Assembly (NCBI RefSeq): GCF_003719825.1
Contig: NZ_RIBS01000005.1
Coordinates: forward strand, 248,001-312,000
Length of the DNA: 64,000 nt
Direction of reading: 5' to 3'
Source: Montanilutibacter psychrotolerans
Lineage (GTDB): Bacteria > Pseudomonadota > Gammaproteobacteria > Xanthomonadales > Xanthomonadaceae
Shown here: positions 29,701 through 36,829 of the stretch, piece after piece
Layout of the letters: each line of letters begins with the position of its first letter
How positions within the stretch are numbered: position 1 is the stretch's first letter
The notes under the pieces: model-generated
The model's input: the letters and a program-made list of their open reading frames with translations, nothing else
The model's database searches: none
What the model was told of the DNA's origin: nothing
Made by a program: the position numbers and the translations under genes

Positions 29701-30026
29701 CTCGACCTGGCGCGACCGGGGCGGCAGCCGACCCACGCGTCCATTACCTGTCGCAAGTGTGGTCCGAGCTGCTGGGTACGCGCGCCGGCCCGGACGACAA
29801 CTTCTTCGAGCTGGGCGGTCACTCGATGCTTGCCGTGCAGATGGCGAGCCGTGTCGAAAGCGACACGGGCGTTCGCATCAAGATGATCCGCCTTGGCACG
29901 CAGACGCTGGCCCAGGTGGCTGACGGGCTCCCTGTCGCGGCCGAGGGCAACGCCACCGGCGCGGGCGGCCGCTTCAGTAACGGGCTGCGCAGGTTGTTCG
30001 GCCTGGCTCCGGGGCGTGCGCCATGA
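26706..30026 (+). CDS. NRPS module: C-A(Gly)-PCP, no release domain
   Basis: A 1106-aa single module. The condensation domain (about 25-460) has HHIVCDG (H160-G166, catalytic H161). The adenylation domain (about 480-975) has YVIYTSGSTGRPKG and NGKIDRNALP. Pocket residues aligned by eye give DILQLGVVWK, very close to the known glycine code DILQLGLIWK. The terminal PCP has NFFELGGHSML (Ser1040). After it come only ~65 residues: there is no thioesterase, reductase or terminal condensation domain. Start and stop codons overlap (ATGA) with the previous gene, so the two proteins are probably made together and act in sequence. Confidence 0.94.
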   Translation: MNTATPMASHPFEPVDYDPFAGGELAVVVPTTEAQREIWLADQLCQEASLGFNLSVSLRFTGALQVDALRRAVQDLVDRHDALRSWIGPDCQTLAVLKQLDVPFLVSDLSGQDQAARDFAVAERLRATVETPFEVGDAPLFRAELLRLGEQEHLLLLTAHHIVCDGWSWWVLVRELGALYAQRSGSGGDALPEPESFADYAMGEVERQSNPVHAADEAYWVSRFPGAVPVLELPTDRSRPALRTFASAREDHILSEDLLADLRRLGARRGASLFATLLASFSGLLYRLTGQTEVVVGIPAAGQPVDGYDDLIGHCVNALPLRFDVNPSAPFVEMVDAAQSMLLDALEHQRYTFGTLLKKLQIRRDPARMPLISVLFNLDQALDQEGTAFPGLAMEFDSNPRSFELFELFVNAVQVGGQLRLECQYNSDLFDAGTIRRWLRAYETMLRASIDRDAVPFARLPLVDTVARAELDALQPAPTDFDRHRAMHQYFEAQCDKTPSRIALSAGTISLGYADLEARANRVAHVLRSHGVRRGALVGLALDRGTDMLAGLLGILKAGAGYVPLDPQFPTERLAYMAADAGLAMLLTTREHAARFDLRGRPMLLFDEDAQTLAQAPTGRLSHDDGAAQPEDPAYVIYTSGSTGRPKGVIVPHRAVSNFLASMREEPGLDASDRLLAVTTLSFDIAVLELLLPLAVGAQIVLADRDTSGDGQSLRALLENSRATVMQGTPSTWRLLIGAGWKGSPEFKALCGGEPMAVDLATSLLSRCGSVWNVYGPTETTVWSTCARIVPPQDGHAPDIHIGHPIANTRIWILDPHGELCPFGVPGEIWIGGDGVTKGYLGRPELTGERFVADRMVSPASTPDTSALLYCTGDRGRWRADGNLEHLGRLDYQVKVRGYRIELGEIETNLAACEGVARALVIVREDRPGDQRLVAYLVASPAAVVDPGALRAHLRELLPAYMLPHHFVVLSEIPLLPNGKIDRNALPLPVVLEEATMAPRPGATGAAADPRVHYLSQVWSELLGTRAGPDDNFFELGGHSMLAVQMASRVESDTGVRIKMIRLGTQTLAQVADGLPVAAEGNATGAGGRFSNGLRRLFGLAPGRAP

Positions 30027-30063
30027 GCCTCGCCCGCACCGCAACGACACCCCGACGCAGGCG

Positions 30064-30879
30064 ATGACGATGACGATGAGCATCGGAGACTGGGAACCGC
30101 TGTGGTTGGGAACGCCTTCGCGCCGGCTGTACGCGGCGTTCCATGGCACGCGGACCCCCTCACCGGCGGGTGTGGTGCTGGTGCCGCCGTTGCTGCACGA
30201 GTTGCCACGCAGCCGGCGGTTCCTCGTCCAGGTGGCCAGCGAGTTCGCGGCGCTGGGCCTGCCTTGCCTGCGGTTCGATTTTCACGGCACCGGCGATTCG
30301 GGCGGTTGCGGAACCGAGCTGGACTTCACGTCGATGCAGCATGACCTCGACCTGGCCATCACGGCATTGCGCCAGCAAGCCGGCGTGGCCCGAGTGGCGT
30401 TGGTGGCCTGGCGCACCAGCGCGCTTGCCTTGCAGGGCTGGGTGGAGCGGGGCGGTCTCGCCGACCTGGTGGTGCTGTGGGAGCCCGTCGTCGATGGCGA
30501 CGCGTGGTTGCGCGACATTGCGCAATGCGATGCCGAAGAGCGCGAGCTGCGGCCGCCGCCGCGCAAGGGAGTTCCCCGCGCGACCGATCCAGCCGATGGG
30601 CAGTTGATGGGCTTTCCGGCGTCGCGGACGCTGCGCGGCGACCTGGCCAGGACGCGCATGGGCACCGGCATCCTGCGTGGCAACGCGCCCGTGTGGGGCG
30701 TGGTCCGCGCCGATGTGGACGACCTGCCACCGGGCATCGCGAAGGTGCTGCACCTGCCGGCAAACGCGCCCAGTTTCAAGGGCGGTGCCGCCATGGATGC
30801 AACGTTCTTCCTGACCCCGGAGATTCGCGAGGCCGTGGTGGATGTGGGGCGGGCCATGCGTGCGGAGGTGCAGGCATGA
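30064..30879 (+). CDS. Alpha/beta-hydrolase-fold protein resembling exosortase-A-associated hydrolase 2
   Basis: A 271-aa protein with hydrolase-fold landmarks: VLVPPLLHELPRSRR near the oxyanion region and LRFDFHGTGDSGG. The nucleophile elbow reads LVAWRTSAL with Arg117 where GxSxG has serine, so a standard hydrolase triad looks absent. By recollection of the family this resembles the second of two hydrolase-like proteins encoded in exosortase-A EPS loci. The start is uncertain among ATGs at 30064, 30070 and 30076. I used 30064 because it overlaps the TGA of a preceding 14-codon mini-ORF; AGG is better spaced for 30070. It overlaps the next gene by ATGA. Confidence 0.72.
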   Translation: MTMTMSIGDWEPLWLGTPSRRLYAAFHGTRTPSPAGVVLVPPLLHELPRSRRFLVQVASEFAALGLPCLRFDFHGTGDSGGCGTELDFTSMQHDLDLAITALRQQAGVARVALVAWRTSALALQGWVERGGLADLVVLWEPVVDGDAWLRDIAQCDAEERELRPPPRKGVPRATDPADGQLMGFPASRTLRGDLARTRMGTGILRGNAPVWGVVRADVDDLPPGIAKVLHLPANAPSFKGGAAMDATFFLTPEIREAVVDVGRAMRAEVQA

Positions 30880-31718
30880 GTGCCGTGCTGGAAGCCAGCC
30901 GCGCGCAATCGACGGCCAGCAGTGACGTGTTCGTGCGCTTCGGGCCGGGCGGGCAGCTGGTGGGCGTGCTCAGTGGCGTGGCCGAGGCCGGGCCGACCCT
31001 GCTGTTGCCCAGCGCCGGCCTGCAACCGCGTTCGGGACCCTTCCGGCTGCATGCCCTGTTGGCCCAGAAGCTCGCGGCGATCGGCATTCGAACCTTCCGC
31101 TACGACATCCCCGGTGTCGGGGAAGCGCCGCGCATGCCGTCGTGCGATGCCACCCAGGCAACCATCGCGGCGATGGACCAGCTCGAGGCGATGCACGGGT
31201 GCCGCACGTTCGCTATCGGCGGCATCTGCAGCGCGGCTGACACCGGCTGGGACGTCGCCAATGTCGATCCGCGGGTGTGCGCGCTGCTGCTGCTCGATGG
31301 AGTGTGCTTTGCCGGGCCCTGGTACCACTACGCCCGTGTGCTTGGCCTCCTGCGGCGTCTGCCCAGCGAATGGCGACGCTTCGCCCGCAAGCTGCCGGGG
31401 CGTCTGCGCGCAAGCTCGGATCTGGGCTCCGATGCCTTCCGCACCTGGCCCAGCCACGATCAGGCCCGCGAGCAGTTCGCGCGTTTCGTGGCGCGTGACA
31501 TCCGGTTGCTGTGCATCTTCAGCGGCGGCTACGCCGATCGCTTCCTGCATCCGCGCCAGTTCGGATGGTCGTTCGGTGCACCCACGCGCGATCCGCGGGT
31601 GGCGATGCACTACTGGCCCGATTGCGATCACACCTACTTCAGTCAGGCGCAACGCGATCGCCTGATCGAAACCATTGCCCAGTGGATGGGCGCCCTGCCG
31701 TGGCGACCCCTTCCATGA
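30876..31718 (+). CDS. Alpha/beta-hydrolase-fold protein resembling exosortase-A-associated hydrolase 1
   Basis: A 280-aa protein with hydrolase-fold features: TLLLPSAGLQPRSGPFRLH, FRYDIPGVGEAPRM and a late HxYF-type segment (CDHTYFSQAQRDRL) that could carry the catalytic histidine. The elbow reads GGICSAAD with Cys118 in the nucleophile position, as in thiol acyltransferases or dienelactone-type hydrolases. Start ATG 30876 has GGAGG seven bases upstream and overlaps the previous stop. It follows a release-domain-free NRPS directly, so it is a candidate to take the thioester-bound product off the last PCP (inference). Confidence 0.75.
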   Translation: MSAVLEASRAQSTASSDVFVRFGPGGQLVGVLSGVAEAGPTLLLPSAGLQPRSGPFRLHALLAQKLAAIGIRTFRYDIPGVGEAPRMPSCDATQATIAAMDQLEAMHGCRTFAIGGICSAADTGWDVANVDPRVCALLLLDGVCFAGPWYHYARVLGLLRRLPSEWRRFARKLPGRLRASSDLGSDAFRTWPSHDQAREQFARFVARDIRLLCIFSGGYADRFLHPRQFGWSFGAPTRDPRVAMHYWPDCDHTYFSQAQRDRLIETIAQWMGALPWRPLP

Positions 31719-33454
31719 ACGCAGCCAAGCCCATCGTAACGCCGCTCTATCCACGCCCTTGCGGTCTCACCCGACCGCTGCGCGTGGTGCTGGCGGCCCC
31801 TCCGAAAGCGCCCGCGTGGGTGCTTGCGTTCCACGCGCTGGCGATGGACTGCGACTGGGTTGAGCTGATCACGCTGACCGCTCCCGATGCGATCCTGCCG
31901 GAAGTGTCCGGCGTTCCCGCCAGTCTTCGCGCCTACGTCGCCTTTGAGCACGCAGTGCTGGGAAGCAATCGCAGCCTGGATCCGGTGGAGATTCCGGACG
32001 ATCAGGACGTCCAATCGGACGAGCCACACGACACGCCGCTGCCGGACCGGATCCGCGCACTGCTTCCGGACCTGGTCATCCTGATCGGCCCGCGGGCGTG
32101 GGCGACCGCCCTGGCGGGTGATGTGCCGTGGGGGTGCTGGCTGGTGGACGGGTCGCTGATCGATGCACGGCATGCCGGGCTCTCGCTGCTGGGACCGATG
32201 TTGCGCAGGGAGTCGGCGACGCACATGACACTGATGCTCCAGGAAGAGACCGCCGGATCGATCGAGCTGGCCGCCAGCTGGGGAAAGACCCGACGCACGT
32301 CGTTCCTGTTTCAGCGCGAGGATGCCTTCCGCAAGGTGCCCGCGCTGCTGCTTCGCTCCCTGCATCGGCTCGCCGAAGGGCATCTGCCCACGCCTCGGCG
32401 CACGGTGGCCACGTTGCAGTTGCCTCCACAGCGGCCGATGGGTCGTCCGGCCGGCATGCGGGTTCTTCTCTCGACGCTTCGCGCATCGCCGCGCTGGTTG
32501 ACCGCCAGGCGTCGCAACGGTCGCATCGGCTGGACGCTGGTCGTACGGCTGGGCGGATCCCGGCTCGATCCTGACGCCCCGGCGGTCGGATCCCACGCGC
32601 TGCTGAAGGCGCCGAAGGGATGGTGGAGCGATCCGTGCGTGGTGATGGCGCAAGGGCGCAAGCTGATCTTCGTCGAGGAGATGATCGAACCCAAGCTCAA
32701 GAAGGCCAACATCGCCTGCGTCGAACTGGTCAACGGCGGAGCGCGCCGGCTGGGCACCGTGCTCGAAGAAGCCGGGCATCTGTCCTTCCCCCAGGTCTTC
32801 GAGTGGCGAGGACAGCAGTACATGACGGTCGAATCCGGCTACGACCGGCGCGTCAGCCTGTATCGGGCCAACGATTTCCCGCTTGGGTGGACGCGTGTGC
32901 GCGATCTGATCTCGGGACGTGCCTGTGCCGATCCGACTCTCCACCACCACGAAGGCCGCTGGTATCTGTTCGTCAACGTCGCCGAGAACAACAACAGCAC
33001 CTGCGATGAGTTGTTCCTGTTCGTGGCCGACTGTCTCGATGGGCCGTTCTACCCGCACCCCGCGTCACCCATCGTGTGCGATGTGCGACGCGCGCGGATG
33101 GCGGGCCGGTTGTTCCAGCACCGCGGCCGGCTGATCCGCCCCGCACAGGACTGCGGCCCTGGCTACGGCAACGCCATCGTGTTCCACGAAGTGCTGGAAC
33201 TGGGGCCGACGGTCTATCGCGAGCGGCGACTGTCACGCCTGGCGCCTTACTTGACGCGCCCGGTCGATGGGTGCCACACCTACAACTGCGACGGCGGCAT
33301 CGAGGTCCTCGATGTCCTCGGGCATCTGCCGGGCGGCGCGTCGTACCTGCAGGTGTTCGACGACGTCGAAGCCGACGATCCTCCGAGCTTTCAGCAGGTC
33401 CCGAACAGATTTGCCACGAGCGGCCCGGCGCATCCGGGTGCGCCACCCCGGTGA
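31715..33454 (+). CDS. Two-part protein: formyltransferase-like N-terminus and beta-propeller-like C-terminus
   Basis: A 579-aa cytoplasmic protein, no signal peptide. The N-terminal ~230 residues look like a Rossmann-type formyltransferase-like region (LRVVLAAPPKAPAWVLAFHA, LLPDLVILIGPRAWATALA). The C-terminal ~280 residues carry propeller-like repeats: WWSDPCVVMAQGRKLIFVEE, HLSFPQVFEWRGQQYMTVES, ADPTLHHHEGRWYLFVN and RLIRPAQDCGPGYGNAI. These resemble the five-bladed folds of GH43/GH68-type enzymes and the N-terminal domain of plant glycosyl-inositolphosphorylceramide transferases (family recollection). Its ATG overlaps the previous stop. The operon setting suggests it modifies or transfers to the polysaccharide unit. 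The reaction is unknown. Confidence 0.6.
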   Translation: MNAAKPIVTPLYPRPCGLTRPLRVVLAAPPKAPAWVLAFHALAMDCDWVELITLTAPDAILPEVSGVPASLRAYVAFEHAVLGSNRSLDPVEIPDDQDVQSDEPHDTPLPDRIRALLPDLVILIGPRAWATALAGDVPWGCWLVDGSLIDARHAGLSLLGPMLRRESATHMTLMLQEETAGSIELAASWGKTRRTSFLFQREDAFRKVPALLLRSLHRLAEGHLPTPRRTVATLQLPPQRPMGRPAGMRVLLSTLRASPRWLTARRRNGRIGWTLVVRLGGSRLDPDAPAVGSHALLKAPKGWWSDPCVVMAQGRKLIFVEEMIEPKLKKANIACVELVNGGARRLGTVLEEAGHLSFPQVFEWRGQQYMTVESGYDRRVSLYRANDFPLGWTRVRDLISGRACADPTLHHHEGRWYLFVNVAENNNSTCDELFLFVADCLDGPFYPHPASPIVCDVRRARMAGRLFQHRGRLIRPAQDCGPGYGNAIVFHEVLELGPTVYRERRLSRLAPYLTRPVDGCHTYNCDGGIEVLDVLGHLPGGASYLQVFDDVEADDPPSFQQVPNRFATSGPAHPGAPPR

Positions 33455-33492
33455 CACGGAGGGTTACGTGATGGCAGCCACGGGTACGCACG

Positions 33493-35010
33493 ATGGATGA
33501 CCAGGCGAGGATCGCTCGGGAAACCGTGGAGGAGACCATCGCAGCGCCACCCCGGCGGCCTGGCATAGCAACGCACTACCTGCGCTATTCGTTTTCCAAC
33601 GGCATGGTGATGCTGGCCGGGTTCATCTCGTTCCCGATCCTGACCCGGCTCCTGGACAACACCCAGTTCGGCATCCTCCGCTACTACGACACCCTGATGG
33701 TGCTTGGCGTCGCGTTGGTCAAGCTGGGCACACCGCACGCGATCGTGCGCTTCTATCCCTACGACGGCGACGCACAAAAGTTGCGCGCGTTCGGCACGAA
33801 CATGGTGCTCATGCCCGTGTTGCTTTCGTGCACGTTGTGGGCGCTGTTCGTTGCCGCGGCGACGCTGTGGTCGTCGATGAGCGGGATCACGTTGTCGCCG
33901 CTGTTCTGGTGCGCGCTGGCGATGATCCCCCTGCTGGCCACGACCAGCATCGTGCAGATGGCGATCCGCGCGAGCGAGCGCTCGGACATCGTGATGGCCA
34001 CGCGCATCACCGCGCGCATGCTCGAGCTGGCACTGGTGCTGGGCGCGGTTATCCTGATCCAGCAGAGCGCACTGGCCGTTTATGGAGGCAAGATCGTCGC
34101 CGCGGTGCTGCTGTTTGGCTGGCTGGCGTACTGGATGTTCCGCAACGTGCGCGTGGCACGCGATGCGATCGACTTCCGCGCTTTCGGCAGCATGCTGATC
34201 TACGGCTTGCCCATGATGGTGCACGAGATCGCCTACAGCGTCCTGGCCAACATGGACCGGGTGCTGCTCAAGCATCTCACCGGAGACTTCGCCACGGTGG
34301 GCATCTACGCCATCGGGTACTCGCTGGCGATGCAGCTCAACGTGTTCATCGACGCCACGCTGTCCGAGGCCTTCACTCCCGTTGTCAACCGCGCCTACGA
34401 GACCGGCGGCAGCAGCGCCGTGCGGGCGCTCAAGGAGCGTGTACTGCTGCCGATGACGTACGCGGTGGTCGCGATCGCGGCAATGCTGCTGGTGTCGGGC
34501 CAGGACCTGCTGGTGGCATTGAGCGGGCCGGAGAAGGCCGCGTCGGGCGAGGTGTTCATCGTGGTCGGGTTGACGGTGTCGATGGCTGCACTGTTCGCCA
34601 TCGCCAACTACGGGCTGCTGCTGAAGAAGCGCACGATGCAGGTGCTGATGATCACGCTGGGCGCGGCGCTCATCAACATGGCCATGAACTTCATCCTGGT
34701 ACCGCGCATGGGCTACATCGGTGCCGCCTGGTCGACGGCAATCGGCTACCTGGCGCTGTGCGTTGCGGAGTTCGCGATGTGCCCGAAGGGCCTGGCGCGC
34801 TTGCCCAGTATCCGCGCAGTTGCCGTGGCACTGACGTGCCTGGCGGTGTTCCTGGGCGTGGCGCGCGGCACCGATCTGTTCGGCGTGGACGGCACGTGGG
34901 CACGGCTGCTTGTCGCCGGGACGCTGTTCGTCCTGCTGTACGCGCTCCCCGTCCTGGTGCTGGACTCCAGGCTGCGCCGGATGTTGCTGGACCTGAGAAG
35001 GCCGCACTGA
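33493..35010 (+). CDS. Wzx-type polysaccharide flippase (oligosaccharide-lipid translocase)
   Basis: A 505-aa inner-membrane protein with about 12-14 hydrophobic helices in the MATE/MOP-superfamily pattern. Typical segments are YSFSNGMVMLAGFISFPILT, VHEIAYSVLANMDRVLLKHL and GVYxIGY-like VGIYAIGYSLAMQLN. It should move undecaprenyl-linked EPS repeats to the periplasm. ATG 33493 is the only in-frame start; the frame is closed by TGA at 33469. A strong GGAGGG lies about 30 bases upstream and instead serves a 9-codon mini-ORF (33471-33500) whose stop overlaps this start, so translation may be coupled. Confidence 0.9.
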   Translation: MDDQARIARETVEETIAAPPRRPGIATHYLRYSFSNGMVMLAGFISFPILTRLLDNTQFGILRYYDTLMVLGVALVKLGTPHAIVRFYPYDGDAQKLRAFGTNMVLMPVLLSCTLWALFVAAATLWSSMSGITLSPLFWCALAMIPLLATTSIVQMAIRASERSDIVMATRITARMLELALVLGAVILIQQSALAVYGGKIVAAVLLFGWLAYWMFRNVRVARDAIDFRAFGSMLIYGLPMMVHEIAYSVLANMDRVLLKHLTGDFATVGIYAIGYSLAMQLNVFIDATLSEAFTPVVNRAYETGGSSAVRALKERVLLPMTYAVVAIAAMLLVSGQDLLVALSGPEKAASGEVFIVVGLTVSMAALFAIANYGLLLKKRTMQVLMITLGAALINMAMNFILVPRMGYIGAAWSTAIGYLALCVAEFAMCPKGLARLPSIRAVAVALTCLAVFLGVARGTDLFGVDGTWARLLVAGTLFVLLYALPVLVLDSRLRRMLLDLRRPH

Positions 35011-35011
35011 C

Positions 35012-35773
35012 GTGCTGGGCTGGTTCCTGTCGCCACTGGCCTGGTTGCTGATCGCCACCGTGCTGGTGCTCTGGGCAGGACATCGTCGCCGACGCCGGCT
35101 GGTTGCGGCAGGCGTTGCGATGATCGCGATCGCGCTGGCAGCGATGACACCCCTGGGAGCCAACCTGCTGGCGATGCCGCTCGAACGGGCGATGCCGGTC
35201 CCGCGCGCCTGCATCGAGGCGCCGCCATCGACCGCGGTGGTGCTGGGCGGAGGCATGGAAGGGCGGCCGCGTGGCGATGCGGATTTCTCGGTGCTCAACC
35301 TGCCAAGCCGTCGCCGCATGGATCGTGCCTTGGCGTGGTGGCGGGAGCGGGGAGGGCGGGTGCTCGTGCTGCAAGGAGGTTCGCCGCACCGCGGCGCGGT
35401 TCCCGTTGCCAGGCTGATGGCGGCGTACGCGCAGGCGCAAGGTGTGCCCGCGACAGCGCTGCGGATCGATACCGCATCGGGCGATACGTGGGAGAGCGCG
35501 CAGCACGCGGCGCGCTTGTCGCCACGTCTGCCACAGCGCATCGAGCTGGTCACGTCGCGGGTTCACATGCCGCGTGCGCAGCGGGCATTTGCCGTGGCCG
35601 GATTCGCGGTCTGCCCGATGGGTGCCGATGACCGGCGCCTGCCGTCGCGCCTGCCGTGGGCGCTGGTGCCACGCAGCAGTGCCCTGATCCGCACCGAGGG
35701 CACGCTGCACGAATGGGTGGGACTGGCGTACTACCGCTGGCGCGCACGACACGAGGTCGACGGCGCGAAGTAG
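35012..35773 (+). CDS. DUF218/YdcF-ElyC-family membrane protein
   Basis: A 253-aa protein with two N-terminal membrane helices (about 3-20 and 30-48), then a DUF218 domain: STAVVLGGGMEGRP, RVLVLQGGSPHRGAVPVARL, TASGDTWESAQHAARL and IELVTSRVHMPRAQRAF. The family includes ElyC and SanA, linked to envelope carbohydrate and undecaprenyl-phosphate metabolism. The GTG at 35012 is one base after the flippase stop, so it belongs to the same operon and is probably its last gene. Confidence 0.85.
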   Translation: MLGWFLSPLAWLLIATVLVLWAGHRRRRRLVAAGVAMIAIALAAMTPLGANLLAMPLERAMPVPRACIEAPPSTAVVLGGGMEGRPRGDADFSVLNLPSRRRMDRALAWWRERGGRVLVLQGGSPHRGAVPVARLMAAYAQAQGVPATALRIDTASGDTWESAQHAARLSPRLPQRIELVTSRVHMPRAQRAFAVAGFAVCPMGADDRRLPSRLPWALVPRSSALIRTEGTLHEWVGLAYYRWRARHEVDGAK

Positions 35774-35998
35774 CGACGACGGGCCGCGAGCGAATCACTC
35801 CGGGTCGATCTGGTGGTACGGCACGTGCCCATATCGAATCGCGCGACGACAAGGCCGCGCTCGTGAAGGCGGGGTGACTTGTGCCTGCCAAAAACCTGAA
35901 CCGTGTCCGATGGCGTCGGCCGCATTAAGGAAATTTGTTCACGCCCGAACGATCGGCGCGTTGCTAAAAGGGCGACTCCCCACAGCAGGTGCATCACC

Positions 35999-36622
35999 AT
36001 GGCCCGTACATCCAAATTCGATTCTGCCCAGGTACAAGAGCTGCTGCTGCAAGCGCTCGAGACGGAACGGGGCGGCATCCAGGTCTACACCGCGGCGATC
36101 ACCGCGGCGCAGAACGACGATCTCAAGAAGGAGTGGGGCGAGTACCTGGAAGAGACGCGTACCCACGAGGAAGTACTTACCCGCGTGTTCGGCGAACTGG
36201 GCCTGGACACCGAAGCCCGGAGCCCGGGACGCGAGGTCGTGGCGCAGTTGGGACAAGCCCTGGTGCGGGCCATCGAATTCGCGGTGAAGAACGCCGATCC
36301 CGACGCGGCCGAACTGGTGGCGGCCGAATGCGTCGTGTTGGCGGAGACCAAGGATCACCAGAACTGGGAGTTGATCGGCCATGTCGCCGAGCACGCCAAG
36401 AGCGATGCCAGCAAGGTGCTGAAGGCGGCGTTCAACGCGGTCGAGAACGACGAGGATCACCACCTCTACCACACCAAGGGCTGGTGCCGAGAGCTGTGGT
36501 TGAAGTCGTTGGGCTTCCCCGCCGTATTGCCGCCGCCGGAAGAGGTCAAGCAGGTGGAAACGGCGATCGGCGCGTCCCGGGCCGAGCAGTCGCGTGAGCA
36601 GATGTTGCGCGGCAGGCACTGA
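35999..36622 (+). CDS. Ferritin-like di-iron domain protein
   Basis: A 207-aa four-helix-bundle protein. Probable iron ligands are visible as Glu and ExxH motifs: LETERGGIQVYTAAITAA, LEETRTHEEVLTRVF, ECVVLAETKDHQNWELIGH and VENDEDHHLYH. No signal peptide is seen, so it should be cytoplasmic. Family members store iron or protect against peroxide; the exact activity is not evident. The ATG at 35999 starts at the conserved helix. The upstream 225 bases include the AT-richer stretch TTAAGGAAATTTG near 35926, where a promoter could lie. Confidence 0.75.
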   Translation: MARTSKFDSAQVQELLLQALETERGGIQVYTAAITAAQNDDLKKEWGEYLEETRTHEEVLTRVFGELGLDTEARSPGREVVAQLGQALVRAIEFAVKNADPDAAELVAAECVVLAETKDHQNWELIGHVAEHAKSDASKVLKAAFNAVENDEDHHLYHTKGWCRELWLKSLGFPAVLPPPEEVKQVETAIGASRAEQSREQMLRGRH

Positions 36623-36729
36623 GGCCAGGCCGGGCCGAACGAGGCGACCAAACGCTTGCCTGGCGGGCCAGCGGGCTGGTCAACCTGGCGAGTCGTTGCG
36701 TCCGGTCCGTCTCCGTTGTAGCCAACCCT

Positions 36730-36758
36730 GGCCGGTTCTTGCTGGACAAGAACCGGCC
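36730..36758. terminator. 12-bp perfect hairpin between convergent genes
   Basis: GGCCGGTTCTTG (36730-36741) pairs perfectly with CAAGAACCGGCC (36747-36758) around CTGGA. It lies between the ends of the plus-strand ferritin-like gene and the minus-strand cysteine-repeat gene. Symmetric placement suggests a two-way transcription stop, although there is no T-tract. Confidence 0.55.
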
Positions 36759-36829
36759 TCGCACACGCATCGCATCAGACGTAGAGCCGTTGCCTGGATC
36801 CACCCAAGGCAGCCGTTGGTTGCGGTGGA

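Noticed and set aside
27123-30149. Long (1008-codon) open frame antisense to the second NRPS gene
   Set aside because: Same artefact: no recognisable domain, and the sense strand is a complete C-A-PCP module.
33391-35553. 720-codon minus-strand frame over the flippase gene
   Set aside because: Composition dominated by Gln/His/Arg, typical of antisense to hydrophobic membrane-protein codons.
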